A stretch of 64,000 nt of DNA from NCEH01 sp043195195 (GTDB taxonomy: Bacteria; Pseudomonadota; Alphaproteobacteria; Rhizobiales; Xanthobacteraceae). Shown here piece after piece: positions 53,122 through 61,787 of the stretch. The stretch is from positions 33,975-97,974 of the forward strand of contig NZ_JBAFWT010000019.1 in the NCBI RefSeq assembly GCF_043195195.1, read 5' to 3'. A program made the translations under genes and the position numbers. Within the stretch, counting starts at the first letter, position 1; the number at the start of each line of letters is the position of its first letter. The notes under the pieces are model-generated. The model made no database searches, was not told where the DNA came from, and saw nothing but the letters and a program-made list of their open reading frames with translations.

Positions 53122-55491
53122 TCAGATCACGGGTTGGAAAAGATCGGCGGGGTTACCCCTACTGTCGACGGCGGCGCGTTCGGCGGGCGTGAGCAGATCG
53201 TCGCGTGACCAACCGGCAAGCGGGGTCGCCGCATCGATCAGGTGAGCCCAGGAGCAGCGATTGGCGAACAGCATGCCGTCGACATCGAGCGTGCCGCCCC
53301 GGCTGATATAGCCGCGCGCGGCGGTTCTCAGCGGTCCCCCGTCCAGCCGCCTCAACAGACCAAGCATCGGCTCGGGCCGCGTATGAGTGACGATGACGCG
53401 GGGAAGCTGCGGGGGAAATAGTGCGGCGAGATCCTCGTCGCTCGCGGTGAAGGCGGCCTCGATCGGGTCGCGCGGCGCACGGAAGCGACCCGGTTCCGCC
53501 AATGCCGTCACGACGGCTTTGAGGCCACGGGCCGAGAGGCGTCGTGACGCCTTGAGCGCCTCCTCGAGCTGATAGGCCCCGACCGCCACCAGTTGCAGGT
53601 CGGCTTCGCCGGGATTGCCATCGATATGGGCCGCGCCCTCGGACACGAACCGGCCAGCCGCCTCGCCGTCGAGCCGGTGCGGCATGTCGCGCTTCGATAC
53701 GATCAGGCAGGCTACCTGGCCGCGTCCGTCATAGACCGATCGCAGCGCGGCCATTGCGCTGTTCGCGTCGACTGGAAAGAGCACCCGGGCTGTGTCCGAC
53801 ATCTCGCCGAGCAGTGCCTCGCCAATCGTCGGGTCCTGGTGCGATTGCTCATTCTTGGAGTTCTCCCAGGTGTGGGAGGTGACGACGAGGGGCACCGAGA
53901 TCCAGCCGGACTCCTGACCGACCTCGCGACGACGCCGGGCGAAGACGATCTCCTGACGGAGGCCGCCCAGCATCTTCATGGCGAAGGCCTCATAGCTGAC
54001 GATCAGGTTGAGCCCGCCTTTGTTGGCGAGCGCCGCACCTGCAACTGCTTCCTCGTTGAGCGCGGTGATGACGGCGCCATCAACGGCTTCGGCTACCCCG
54101 GGCTCGGCGACGTTGACGCGATGCCGCAGACGATCGAGCGCGGCGCCCATATGGTTGGAGCGCAACTCGTCGGGATTGCCGAGCCGCGGCCGTAAATCCG
54201 GATTGGCATCGACGACGCGCACGAACCAGCGGTCTAGCGCATGCATGGCGCAATCCGGCGGATCGCCCACGCGGATCCATTCGGGTTCGGGGAGCTGGGG
54301 TGACGGCGGGCTTCGCAGTGCGAGGGGATGGCGGCTTTCGAGCGGCCGGTTCTGCGGGTCGTGAATGGCAAGCGCGCCGACCGCGCGGTCAATCTCTTGC
54401 AGCGGAACGAAGAGCGCTGCTGCAGCTTCGTTGAAGGCGTTTCGTGCCGCGTCATCGCGCGACGGGTTGCCGTCGATCGGAAGGTTGTGCGCCGCATTGG
54501 TGCCGGCGCCCGGAAAGCCGAACCCCTTGATCGTCTTGGCGATCACATAGGGGATGGGCGCGGGATAGACGTGATCGGCATCGGCGGCGAAACGTCCGAG
54601 CCGCTCCTCGGCCGTGAGGATCGCCCAGGCGAACGCGGCCGGGTCGCGGCCGTCGATCGCGAAGGGATCGAAGCCGTTATGGCGAAGATGGGCCGCGAGC
54701 CAGTCGACCCCGCCCTGCTGGGCAATCTGAGCGCGCTCCTCGATGCGGCGTCCGTTGAGGATCATGATGGGGATCGCGAGGCCGGAATCCTCGGCGCGCC
54801 ACCAGCGGGGTGTCCAGTCGGAGCCGCGCTGCTCCTCGAAGGCACCGTCACTCAGGAAGGCGATGAGACTCTCTCCGGGAAGCGGCATGTGCACATATTG
54901 CACCTCCGCGAAACCAAGATAGCCTCCCTCCGAGATCGCCCCGGCGGTGTTGGGACCAGCATGGCTGCCCAGCGGGACCGCGGCGCGACCCTCCGCATCG
55001 ATCGCATAGGAATAGAAGTCGGCCGCGAGCTGAGAGAGCCCCTTCTCGGTCCGGTCGTAGCGGCCTTTCTGCGTCGGCGAGACGTCGCCAGTGAGCGCAT
55101 TGACGGCCTCGATCGCTGCGACGCAATGGCCTTGCCCCATCAGCCACGAGCGGGTCTTGGCGGTGATCGTGTTGGCGGTGAGATAGCCGACAAAAGCAGG
55201 AACCATGTTGAGCGAGCCACCGGTATGGCCTTCAGGCGTCGGCTTGAACGCAGCGGCCGGCAGCGGCGCGCCGGAGAGATTGACCCGGCTGGCATAGGTC
55301 ATGTGGACGACGGTCCACATCGCCGCGCAGGCCAGACGGTCGGCAGCGGCGAGCAGCCGGTAGAGCCTGTCGGGCGCCATGTATCCCGAGGCTGCGAGTG
55401 CTGCAACACGCTCGACCGTCTCGGCGCTGTGCTCGATGGGCCCGTAGCCCTTCTGCCAGATCGCGAATGCGTCCGATGTCATTTCACTCAT
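53122..55491 (-). CDS. xfp: Phosphoketolase-like (xylulose-5-P/fructose-6-P type)
   Basis: 789 residues, full phosphoketolase length. N-terminal TPP domain: EGHTGGSLNMVPAFVGYL, FLSDGAFEEQRGSDWTPRWW, PIMILNGRRIEERAQI. Middle and C-terminal transketolase-like domains with HTWENSKNEQSHQDPTIGEA near 570 and FPVDANSAMAALRSVYDGRG. The family splits Xu5P or F6P with phosphate to acetyl phosphate; some members are labelled xylulose-5-P 3-epimerase. Overlaps the prs stop by 4 bp. Confidence 0.92.
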   Translation of the reverse strand: MSEMTSDAFAIWQKGYGPIEHSAETVERVAALAASGYMAPDRLYRLLAAADRLACAAMWTVVHMTYASRVNLSGAPLPAAAFKPTPEGHTGGSLNMVPAFVGYLTANTITAKTRSWLMGQGHCVAAIEAVNALTGDVSPTQKGRYDRTEKGLSQLAADFYSYAIDAEGRAAVPLGSHAGPNTAGAISEGGYLGFAEVQYVHMPLPGESLIAFLSDGAFEEQRGSDWTPRWWRAEDSGLAIPIMILNGRRIEERAQIAQQGGVDWLAAHLRHNGFDPFAIDGRDPAAFAWAILTAEERLGRFAADADHVYPAPIPYVIAKTIKGFGFPGAGTNAAHNLPIDGNPSRDDAARNAFNEAAAALFVPLQEIDRAVGALAIHDPQNRPLESRHPLALRSPPSPQLPEPEWIRVGDPPDCAMHALDRWFVRVVDANPDLRPRLGNPDELRSNHMGAALDRLRHRVNVAEPGVAEAVDGAVITALNEEAVAGAALANKGGLNLIVSYEAFAMKMLGGLRQEIVFARRRREVGQESGWISVPLVVTSHTWENSKNEQSHQDPTIGEALLGEMSDTARVLFPVDANSAMAALRSVYDGRGQVACLIVSKRDMPHRLDGEAAGRFVSEGAAHIDGNPGEADLQLVAVGAYQLEEALKASRRLSARGLKAVVTALAEPGRFRAPRDPIEAAFTASDEDLAALFPPQLPRVIVTHTRPEPMLGLLRRLDGGPLRTAARGYISRGGTLDVDGMLFANRCSWAHLIDAATPLAGWSRDDLLTPAERAAVDSRGNPADLFQPVI

Positions 55492-56534
55492 GTTGCGCTA
55501 TCACCTTTTCCTTGTCGTGGGACCGGCGTCCGCGTTCGACTGACGCCGCTTGTCCATGGCGGAGGATCGCTGGCCGGAAAGGAGTCGATGCCGGCGCGTT
55601 CGACTTCATCGAGCGGTTCGGCCGGCCGCCTGTGGCGGACAATATCCCGCGGGACATTCCGGGCGGCCGAGATGGCGGCGGCTATCAGGGGTGCGAGACG
55701 GATGGCGTTGCTCGCATGCAGGACAGAATCGCTCGAAACGATTCTGTCGGCGACGGCCAATAAGCGCTGGTAGGAATCCTCGGCGAAGAGGCCATGGATG
55801 ACGGCGCAGATGGGCCGCGCGAACCCCTGGAGCGGAAGCTTGCATGCGGCTTCAAAGAGCGTGTCGCCGGACGACGCGATGTCGTCGACGAGGACCGGCC
55901 GGAGGCCGCTCCATTGCGAGAGGTCGGGGAGCTCGACGTCGACGCTGCGGTCGCCGTGCCTGGTTTTGCTTAGAACGGCATGGGGTGCGCCGATGCGCGC
56001 GGCAATGGCCGAGACCCACTGCTCGCTTTCCTCGTCCGGCCCGATGATGAGAGGCTTCTGCACCTCAGCCGCGATCCAGTCGGCGAGAAGCGGCGCGGCA
56101 TGAAGCGTCTCTGTCGGGATCGTGTAGAGTGCGGAAAGAGCGGCATAGCGATGAAGGTGCGGGTCGACGGTCACCAACCGGTCGAAGGTCGAGGACACGA
56201 GGCGGGCAAAGGTCTTCGAGGTCACCGCTTCGCCGGGCAGAAAGCGACGGTCTTGCCGCATATAGGCGAGATAGGGCGCAACGAGCGTGACCTCGCGCGC
56301 ACCGAGCGACCGGGCCGCATCGGCCGCGAAAACGAGACGCAGGAACCCGTCATCCGGCGGCGCCAGGGTGCAGACGAGATCGACGGGACGGTTCGCAATA
56401 TTGGAGAGAATCCGAACGTAGGTCTCGCCGTCGGGAAAGCGGCGCGTCTCGATCGCACCCAGTTCCCATCCCCCGGACTCGGCAAGATGTCGGGCGAAGA
56501 TTTCGTTTCCGGGCAAGGGAAGGATCAGGCGCAT
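55488..56534 (-). CDS. prs: Ribose-phosphate pyrophosphokinase (archaeal-like)
   Basis: 348 residues. RRFPDGETYVRI at the start; the active-site segment TVDPHLHRYAALSALY; loop LSKTRHGDRSVDVE; PRPP loop PVLVDDIASSGDTLFEA. All key residues appear present. It makes PRPP from ribose-5-P and ATP, or the reverse. The C-terminal 40 residues are an extra Pro/Arg-rich tail. It is 12 bp after copB and overlaps the phosphoketolase gene, so all share a transcript. Confidence 0.92.
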   Translation of the reverse strand: MRLILPLPGNEIFARHLAESGGWELGAIETRRFPDGETYVRILSNIANRPVDLVCTLAPPDDGFLRLVFAADAARSLGAREVTLVAPYLAYMRQDRRFLPGEAVTSKTFARLVSSTFDRLVTVDPHLHRYAALSALYTIPTETLHAAPLLADWIAAEVQKPLIIGPDEESEQWVSAIAARIGAPHAVLSKTRHGDRSVDVELPDLSQWSGLRPVLVDDIASSGDTLFEAACKLPLQGFARPICAVIHGLFAEDSYQRLLAVADRIVSSDSVLHASNAIRLAPLIAAAISAARNVPRDIVRHRRPAEPLDEVERAGIDSFPASDPPPWTSGVSRTRTPVPRQGKGDSAT

Positions 56535-56546
56535 GGATCATGCCCC

Positions 56547-58646
56547 TCATTTCTTCCGGTAGAACCGCAGAAACTGCGCGTTGATGGCGACGATGACGGT
56601 GCTGGCCGACATGAAAACGGCGGCGACGGCTGGGGTCATCAGGAAACCCGTTCCGAAGGTGATGCCGGCCGCCATCGGGATGGCGATTGCGTTGTATCCG
56701 GTCGCCCAGATCAGGTTCTGTACCATCTTGCGGTAGGTGGCGCGTGACAGGCCGAGGATCGCGGCCACATCGCGCGGATCGCTTCTGACCAGGACGACGT
56801 CGGCGGATTCCACGGCAACGTCGGTGCCAGCGCCGATGGCGATCCCGAGATCGGCCACGACCAGCGCCGGCGCGTCATTCACGCCGTCGCCAACCATGGC
56901 AACCTGCAGTCCGCGCGCCTGCAGTTCCTTGATCTTCTCGGACTTCTGATCCGGCAGCACCTCGGCGAAATATTCAGCTATGCCCAGTTCGTCCGACACC
57001 GCTTGCGCGACCCCCTTGGCATCGCCGGTGAGCATCACGGAGTTGATCCCGAGCGCCTTCAGTTCGGCGATGGCCTCCTTCGATTCCGGCCGGACGATAT
57101 CGGCCAGCGCGAACAGCGCGCGCGGCTCGCCGTCGCGGACGAGCACGACCACTGTCTTGCCCTGGGCCTCCAATTGTTTGAGTCGCTCGTGGCCGATCGC
57201 CTTGCCCTGCCTTGCGAGATGGCCGGGGCTGACGATACGGATGTCGGCGCCGTCGACCTTTGCGGCGATACCCTCTCCGGTGATGTTGCTGACCTCGCTT
57301 GCCTTCGGGACGGTCAAGTTGCGATCCCTGGCCTCGGCGACGATGCCGTGGGCGATCGGATGCTCGGACTGGCTCTCGGCCGCTGCCGCCAAGGCGAGTT
57401 CCTCCTTCTCGTCACCGCCGGCGAGCAGCACGATGTCGCTCACGCCAAACCGGCCCTCGGTCAGCGTTCCGGTCTTGTCAAAGACCACCGCATTCAGATT
57501 GCGCGCGCGTTCAAAGGCCGCGCGGTCACGGATCAGAAGTCCGTTTCCGGCGCTGAGCGAGGTGCTGACGGCGACGACGAGCGGAACGGCAAGCCCGAGC
57601 GCATGCGGGCAGGCGACGACCATCACCGTCACCATGCGCTCGAGCGCGAATTCAAGCGGCGCGCCGAGAACGAGCCACCAGACGAAGAGCGTCCCGAAGC
57701 CGACGGCGAGAGCGATGTAGGTGAGCCATGAGGCCGCCCGGTTGGCGATGTCCTGCGTCCTGGATCGCGTCGCCTGCGCCTTCTTCACGAGGTCGATGAC
57801 CTGCGCGAGATAGGTGGCATCGCCGGTGGCCGTCACCTCGATGGTCACGGCGTTGGCGCCGTTGATCGCGCCGCCGATGGCGGTGGCGCCGACCGTCTTC
57901 GAGACCGGGCGGGATTCGCCAGTCAGCATCGCCTCGTTGAAGCCGGACGACCCCTCGATGATCCTCCCGTCCACGGGCACCTTGGCGCCCGGGCGGACGA
58001 GAACCCGATCCCCCGGTTGCAATGCGGAGATGGCGACCTCTTGCATCGAGCCGTCGGCGCCGATCTTGGTTGCGCTGTCGGGCAGCAGCCGGACCAGTTC
58101 CTCGAGCGCGCGCGACGCACCCATCACGGAGCGCATCTCGACCCAGTGGCCGAGAAGCATGATCGCGACCAAGGTCACGAGCTCCCAATAAAATGGCTCT
58201 CCCGGAAAGCCAAAGGTGGTGGCGGCCGAGAAGAAGTAGGCGGCCGAGATCGCCAGTGCGATCAGGGTCATCATTCCGGGCTGCCCCTTGCGCAGCTCGG
58301 ACAGGAAGCCGGTGAGAAACGGCCAACCCCCATAAACATAGACGATCGTTGAAAGAGCGAAGAGAACCAGTCCATCTCCCGCAAAGGCGAGCGTCTCGGC
58401 AACGCCAAGCCAGTGCTGGATCATCGGCGACAGAAGCAGGACCGGCGGCGTGAGAACGAGCGTGACCCAGAACCTTCGGCGGAAGTCGGCGACCATCGCA
58501 CCATGATCGTGCCCGGCATGCTCGGAATGACTGGAACCGGCCGCTGCCACGATCTTGGGATCGGTGTGATGATCGTCTTGGCGCCGGCCGCCAGCGTGAT
58601 CGGCATGACCATTGTGATCGTGGGCATGTGGCCGGTCAGAGGTCAT
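56547..58646 (-). CDS. copB: P1B-type ATPase, CopB-like (CPH motif)
   Basis: 699 residues. His-rich N-terminus (MTSDRPHAHDHNGHADHAGG), no CxxC domain. TGESRPVSK, DKTGTLTEGRF, SEHPIAHGIV, GDGVNDAPAL, and the membrane motif ACPHALGLAVPLVV (CPH), as in the CopB group that exports Cu+/Cu2+/Ag+. First gene of the prs-phosphoketolase-nuclease-phosphorylase operon, with an FNR-like box 144 bp upstream. Confidence 0.95.
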   Translation of the reverse strand: MTSDRPHAHDHNGHADHAGGRRQDDHHTDPKIVAAAGSSHSEHAGHDHGAMVADFRRRFWVTLVLTPPVLLLSPMIQHWLGVAETLAFAGDGLVLFALSTIVYVYGGWPFLTGFLSELRKGQPGMMTLIALAISAAYFFSAATTFGFPGEPFYWELVTLVAIMLLGHWVEMRSVMGASRALEELVRLLPDSATKIGADGSMQEVAISALQPGDRVLVRPGAKVPVDGRIIEGSSGFNEAMLTGESRPVSKTVGATAIGGAINGANAVTIEVTATGDATYLAQVIDLVKKAQATRSRTQDIANRAASWLTYIALAVGFGTLFVWWLVLGAPLEFALERMVTVMVVACPHALGLAVPLVVAVSTSLSAGNGLLIRDRAAFERARNLNAVVFDKTGTLTEGRFGVSDIVLLAGGDEKEELALAAAAESQSEHPIAHGIVAEARDRNLTVPKASEVSNITGEGIAAKVDGADIRIVSPGHLARQGKAIGHERLKQLEAQGKTVVVLVRDGEPRALFALADIVRPESKEAIAELKALGINSVMLTGDAKGVAQAVSDELGIAEYFAEVLPDQKSEKIKELQARGLQVAMVGDGVNDAPALVVADLGIAIGAGTDVAVESADVVLVRSDPRDVAAILGLSRATYRKMVQNLIWATGYNAIAIPMAAGITFGTGFLMTPAVAAVFMSASTVIVAINAQFLRFYRKK

Positions 58647-58789
58647 TCTACGAGATCCTGCTGTTTGCTACGGCCTTTGGGAGACCATGGTGCTTATGGA
58701 ATGCTCGACGAGGTTCGGCCCGCGCGCCCGCGACGTGAGCGCCATTTCGTGCCGAGCCTGCTTGGTCGCCGGCTCCCCACGGCACGTCT

Positions 58790-58803
58790 TTGATCGAGGT
58801 TAA
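58790..58803. promoter_or_regulatory. FNR/FixK-like box upstream of the copB operon
   Basis: TTGATCGAGGTTAA (minus strand TTAACCTCGATCAA), one mismatch from consensus. On the minus strand the -10 position (GACCAA) is weak; on the plus strand CATAGGT is better placed, but no gene lies nearby in that direction. Confidence 0.45.
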
Positions 58804-59271
58804 GTTCGCCGATGGGCCAAGAGGTCATAGGTGAAGCTCAATCTCGGCGTCGCACTCCGACGGCCGAGCGGTAGCGGCCTGCCGTGTCGGATCGTGCGAG
58901 GCTCGGGCGGCAGACGATTGTCGAGACGGTAACCCCGACCCACGGACGGAGAGTCGCCGAGCCACCCGGCGTGCGTCAGCTTGAGCATGCCGGACCTCAG
59001 AACCGGTTGCATTTGCCGCCGTTCCAAAACTTCAATGCCGGAAAAAATGTCGCCGACACGCTACCATCATTTGTGCGACAACCCTGCGCTTCATCCTCCC
59101 CTGGCTGAGTTCGCTCGACCGGAATCGGCACTACCGCCGCCATGAGCCTTCACCATAGAGCTCTTGCATGCGCGGCCGATCGACGTGGGAGGCGAGATGG
59201 GTCTGGTCCCGAGCGCGGGATGAAGCCGGCCATCGACAGGCCGCGACCATGCAACCGGGACTGGAGCAGAC
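58804..59271. other. 468-bp gap without a supportable gene
   Basis: Short open frames occur on both strands (e.g. 58800-59027 minus and 58884-59108 plus) but have no ribosome site, no recognised domain and low-complexity composition. The right end holds the antiporter ribosome site (GGAG near 59262). Confidence 0.4.
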
Positions 59272-60912
59272 GTGGAGACGATCTCAGTTGCCTTGATCCT
59301 TCTACTGGCCGTTGTGATCAGCGGTGCGCTCGCGCGCATGTCGCCGATCGCCCTGCCGCTTCCCCTTTTTCAGATCGCGCTCGGCGTGGTCATCGCGTCG
59401 GTGGCCAATCTCGGCGTCGAACTGGAACCGGAGATTTTCTTGCTGCTGTTCCTGCCGCCGCTCCTGTTCCTGGACGGCTGGCGCATCCCCAAGGAGGGTG
59501 TGTTCCGGGACAAGGGCACGATTCTGGAGCTTGCCTTCGGCCTGGTCGTGTTCACGGTGGTCGGCGTCGGCTTCCTGGTGAACTGGATGATCCCGGCCAT
59601 GCCGCTGGCGGTTGCTTTCGCGCTGGCGGCCATCGTCTCGCCCACCGATCCGATCGCGGTGTCGGCCATTGCTGCCAGAGTTCCCATTCCCAAGCGGCTG
59701 ATGCACATCCTCGAAGGCGAGTCCTTGCTCAACGATGCGTCGGGCCTGGTCTGCATGCGCTTCGCTGTTGCCGCGGCCCTGACCGGCACATTCTCGCTCG
59801 CGGAGGCCGCCGGCACGTTCCTGTGGGTCGCGATCGGCGGCATTGCGATCGGCACGGGCGTGACCTGGTCGGCGACCAAGGCGAAGAACTGGATCTCGCG
59901 CAAATTCGGGGAGGAGACCGGCTCGCAGATCCTGATCAGCCTGCTGATCCCCTTCGCCGCCTATCTTCTGGCCGAGCGTCTTCATTGTTCGGGGATTCTC
60001 GCCGCGGTCGCGGCCGGCATCACCATGAGCTATGTGGTGCAGACCGGACAAGCGCTCGCCGTCACCCGTGTCCGTCGCAGCGCCGTCTGGGACACGGTCC
60101 AGTTCACCGCCAACGGAATCATTTTCGTTCTGCTGGGCGAGCAGCTCCCTCAGATCCTGGCCGGGGCGGCGCAGGTCGTGCACGAGACCGGGCATCACGA
60201 GCCGGCCTGGCTCGTCGTCTACGTCGTCGCCATCAACCTGGCGCTTGCGGCATTGCGGCTTCTGTGGGTTTGGACCTCGCTGCGTTTCACCTTGTTCCGG
60301 GCTGCGCGCCGGGGTGAAGCCCTCGTCACGCCCAGTTGGCGTCTGATCGCCGCCATGTCGCTTGCAGGCGTGCGCGGAACGATCACGCTCGCCGGCGTTC
60401 TGACCTTGCCGCTGGTGATGGCCGACGGGACAGCGTTTCCGGCGCGTGACCTCGCCATCTTCCTGGCCGCCGGCGTGATCATCCTGTCGCTCGTCGCCGC
60501 CAGCATCGGCCTACCGCATCTTCTCAAGGGGCTGGAACTGCCGCCGGAGCCTTCGCATCAGGAAGACGAAGACCGCGCCCGGATCGCCGCGTCCGAGGCG
60601 GCGATCCGGGCCGTCGAGCGGGCCCAGCATGATATGGGCGAGGGACGCAGCGACGCCGATCTTTACGTGGATGCCGGAGCGCGAATCATGGAGCTTTACC
60701 GCCAGCGCATCGATGGCCGTTCCAAGACTGGCGAGGAGCGCGATCTCGCCCGGAAGATCGACGAGATCGAACGCAGGCTGCGCCTGGCGGGCTTGCGTGC
60801 CGAACGCGACGAGATCTATCGCATTGCTCGCGGCCGGAGCCTCACAGACGAGGCGGCGCGCAAGCTGGTCAGGGAAGTCGATCTGCTGGAAGCAAGATTC
60901 AGAGTGACGTGA
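59272..60912 (+). CDS. CPA1 Na+/H+ antiporter
   Basis: 546 residues from GTG 59272 (GGAG 7 bases before). About 12 helices with LFLPPLLFLDGWRIPKEG, the ND/SPTDP ion site (IVSPTDPIAVSAIAARVPIP), EGESLLNDASGLV, and LAGVRGTITLAGVL. A cytosolic coiled tail (about 425-546, Arg/Glu-rich: IDEIERRLRLAGLRAERDE) may regulate it. It swaps Na+ (or K+) for H+ and helps pH homeostasis. Confidence 0.92.
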   Translation: METISVALILLLAVVISGALARMSPIALPLPLFQIALGVVIASVANLGVELEPEIFLLLFLPPLLFLDGWRIPKEGVFRDKGTILELAFGLVVFTVVGVGFLVNWMIPAMPLAVAFALAAIVSPTDPIAVSAIAARVPIPKRLMHILEGESLLNDASGLVCMRFAVAAALTGTFSLAEAAGTFLWVAIGGIAIGTGVTWSATKAKNWISRKFGEETGSQILISLLIPFAAYLLAERLHCSGILAAVAAGITMSYVVQTGQALAVTRVRRSAVWDTVQFTANGIIFVLLGEQLPQILAGAAQVVHETGHHEPAWLVVYVVAINLALAALRLLWVWTSLRFTLFRAARRGEALVTPSWRLIAAMSLAGVRGTITLAGVLTLPLVMADGTAFPARDLAIFLAAGVIILSLVAASIGLPHLLKGLELPPEPSHQEDEDRARIAASEAAIRAVERAQHDMGEGRSDADLYVDAGARIMELYRQRIDGRSKTGEERDLARKIDEIERRLRLAGLRAERDEIYRIARGRSLTDEAARKLVREVDLLEARFRVT

Positions 60913-60998
60913 GGAACCTTCGATAAGCGCACGAAGGGTGCCGCAACACGACCGTGGCGTCGCTTCAGGAAGACACTCATAAGCTTTGCGGGAGTGCT

Positions 60999-61025
60999 GA
61001 GCCGCGCCAACAAAGGGCGCGGCTC
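60999..61025. terminator. GC-rich hairpin downstream of small exported paralog 1
   Basis: Ten-bp stem GAGCCGCGCC / GGCGCGGCTC with a 7-base loop. It lies 30 bp past the stop of the minus-strand gene at 61055. No T tract follows on that strand, so its strength is uncertain. Its core is also found in the hairpin at 63119-63151. Confidence 0.6.
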
Positions 61026-61054
61026 GATTTCCGAGTGGTGCGAGGCAGGGCCTG

Positions 61055-61300
61055 CTAGAGCCTCGGCTTGGAGGGGATCGTGGCCCCACCCGTCATCGTC
61101 GGCATTTGCAGATCGCCCGGCGGCATGGATGACATATACGCGGGCGCCTGTCCGCTCGGGAAATCCGCCTTCTGGACGTCGAGAAACTCGTGACGTTCAC
61201 GCTCCTCTTGGGAAAGCGTAGACGGATAATAGTCAGCGAAAGCAGGTGCCGCAGACAGCAGAGCCACCATGCCACCGAACAGGATCTTCCTCAGGGCCAT
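61055..61300 (-). CDS. Small exported protein, paralog 1
   Basis: 81 residues from ATG 61300 (AGGAAG 5 bases before). A signal peptide (FGGMVALLSAAPAFA) is followed by the mature start DYYPSTLSQEERERHEFLDV, then a Pro/Met-rich tail. The segment PSTLSQEERERHEFLDVQ closely matches the protein at 63177-63425. A CRP-type box is 66 bp upstream. Function unknown. Confidence 0.75.
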   Translation of the reverse strand: MALRKILFGGMVALLSAAPAFADYYPSTLSQEERERHEFLDVQKADFPSGQAPAYMSSMPPGDLQMPTMTGGATIPSKPRL

Positions 61301-61365
61301 ATCAACTTCCTTTTTCAAAGCACTGTCGCGATGCCCGGAAACTGCGGGAAGAGACGCAGATGCGA

Positions 61366-61381
61366 TGTGAAGGATTTCACG
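61366..61381. promoter_or_regulatory. CRP-type box upstream of small exported paralog 1
   Basis: TGTGAAGGATTTCACG: TGTGA-N6-TCACG, one base off TGTGA-N6-TCACA. It is 66 bp before the start of the gene at 61300; a near-identical box lies 65 bp before paralog 2. Confidence 0.7.
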
Positions 61382-61389
61382 TTCGGCTT

Positions 61390-61550
61390 CACAAAATGGT
61401 GTGGTCCAAATAATAACTTATGTTAATTTTTCGTTTGTCATAAAATACACCAACGGATACGCAAACATATGTCTTCATACCTACACGTCCCTTCGTCCAA
61501 CAAACCTATATTCATTTACAAATCTGCAAATATGTTTGTAGCTCATATGA
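61390..61550. other. AT-rich intergenic stretch
   Basis: About 160 bp are strikingly AT-rich compared with the rest of the window (e.g. AATAATAACTTATG, near-palindromic TACAAATC..TTTGTA at about 61517-61540). No gene was found in 61382-61787 other than the short repeat below. It could be a regulator (MucR/Ros- or H-NS-like) binding zone, by composition only. Confidence 0.45.
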
Positions 61551-61656
61551 CACGTTGGCGGGTTCTGTCGATTTGGGTTTGCTAGCGGCGGAACGTGGCA
61601 CCGACGTCGTCTGCGGCGATACCGCGCATCCGTGTCGACGATTCCGGTATGTTTGG

Positions 61657-61704
61657 TCAATGAATACCGATGCGGAAGGATCAATGAATACCGATGCGGA
61701 AGGA
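61657..61704. repeat. 24-bp perfect tandem duplication
   Basis: Unit TCAATGAATACCGATGCGGA + AGGA at 61657-61680 and again at 61681-61704. Being 24 bp, it keeps any frame. It ends about 84 bp before the gene at 61788. Confidence 0.9.
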
Positions 61705-61787
61705 GAAGCGCGGCCAGGAAGCGGCGGTTCGGCCGATTCGAGTCGTTGCCACGTTCATGCTCGATTGGCCTGTCGAACGGGAGACAC

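Noticed and set aside
58800..59027. 75-codon minus-strand open frame in the gap before the antiporter
   Set aside because: No domain, no ribosome site, and it overlaps the FNR-like box.
59302..60198. Long minus-strand open frame across the antiporter gene
   Set aside because: Mirror of the membrane segments; no ribosome site.
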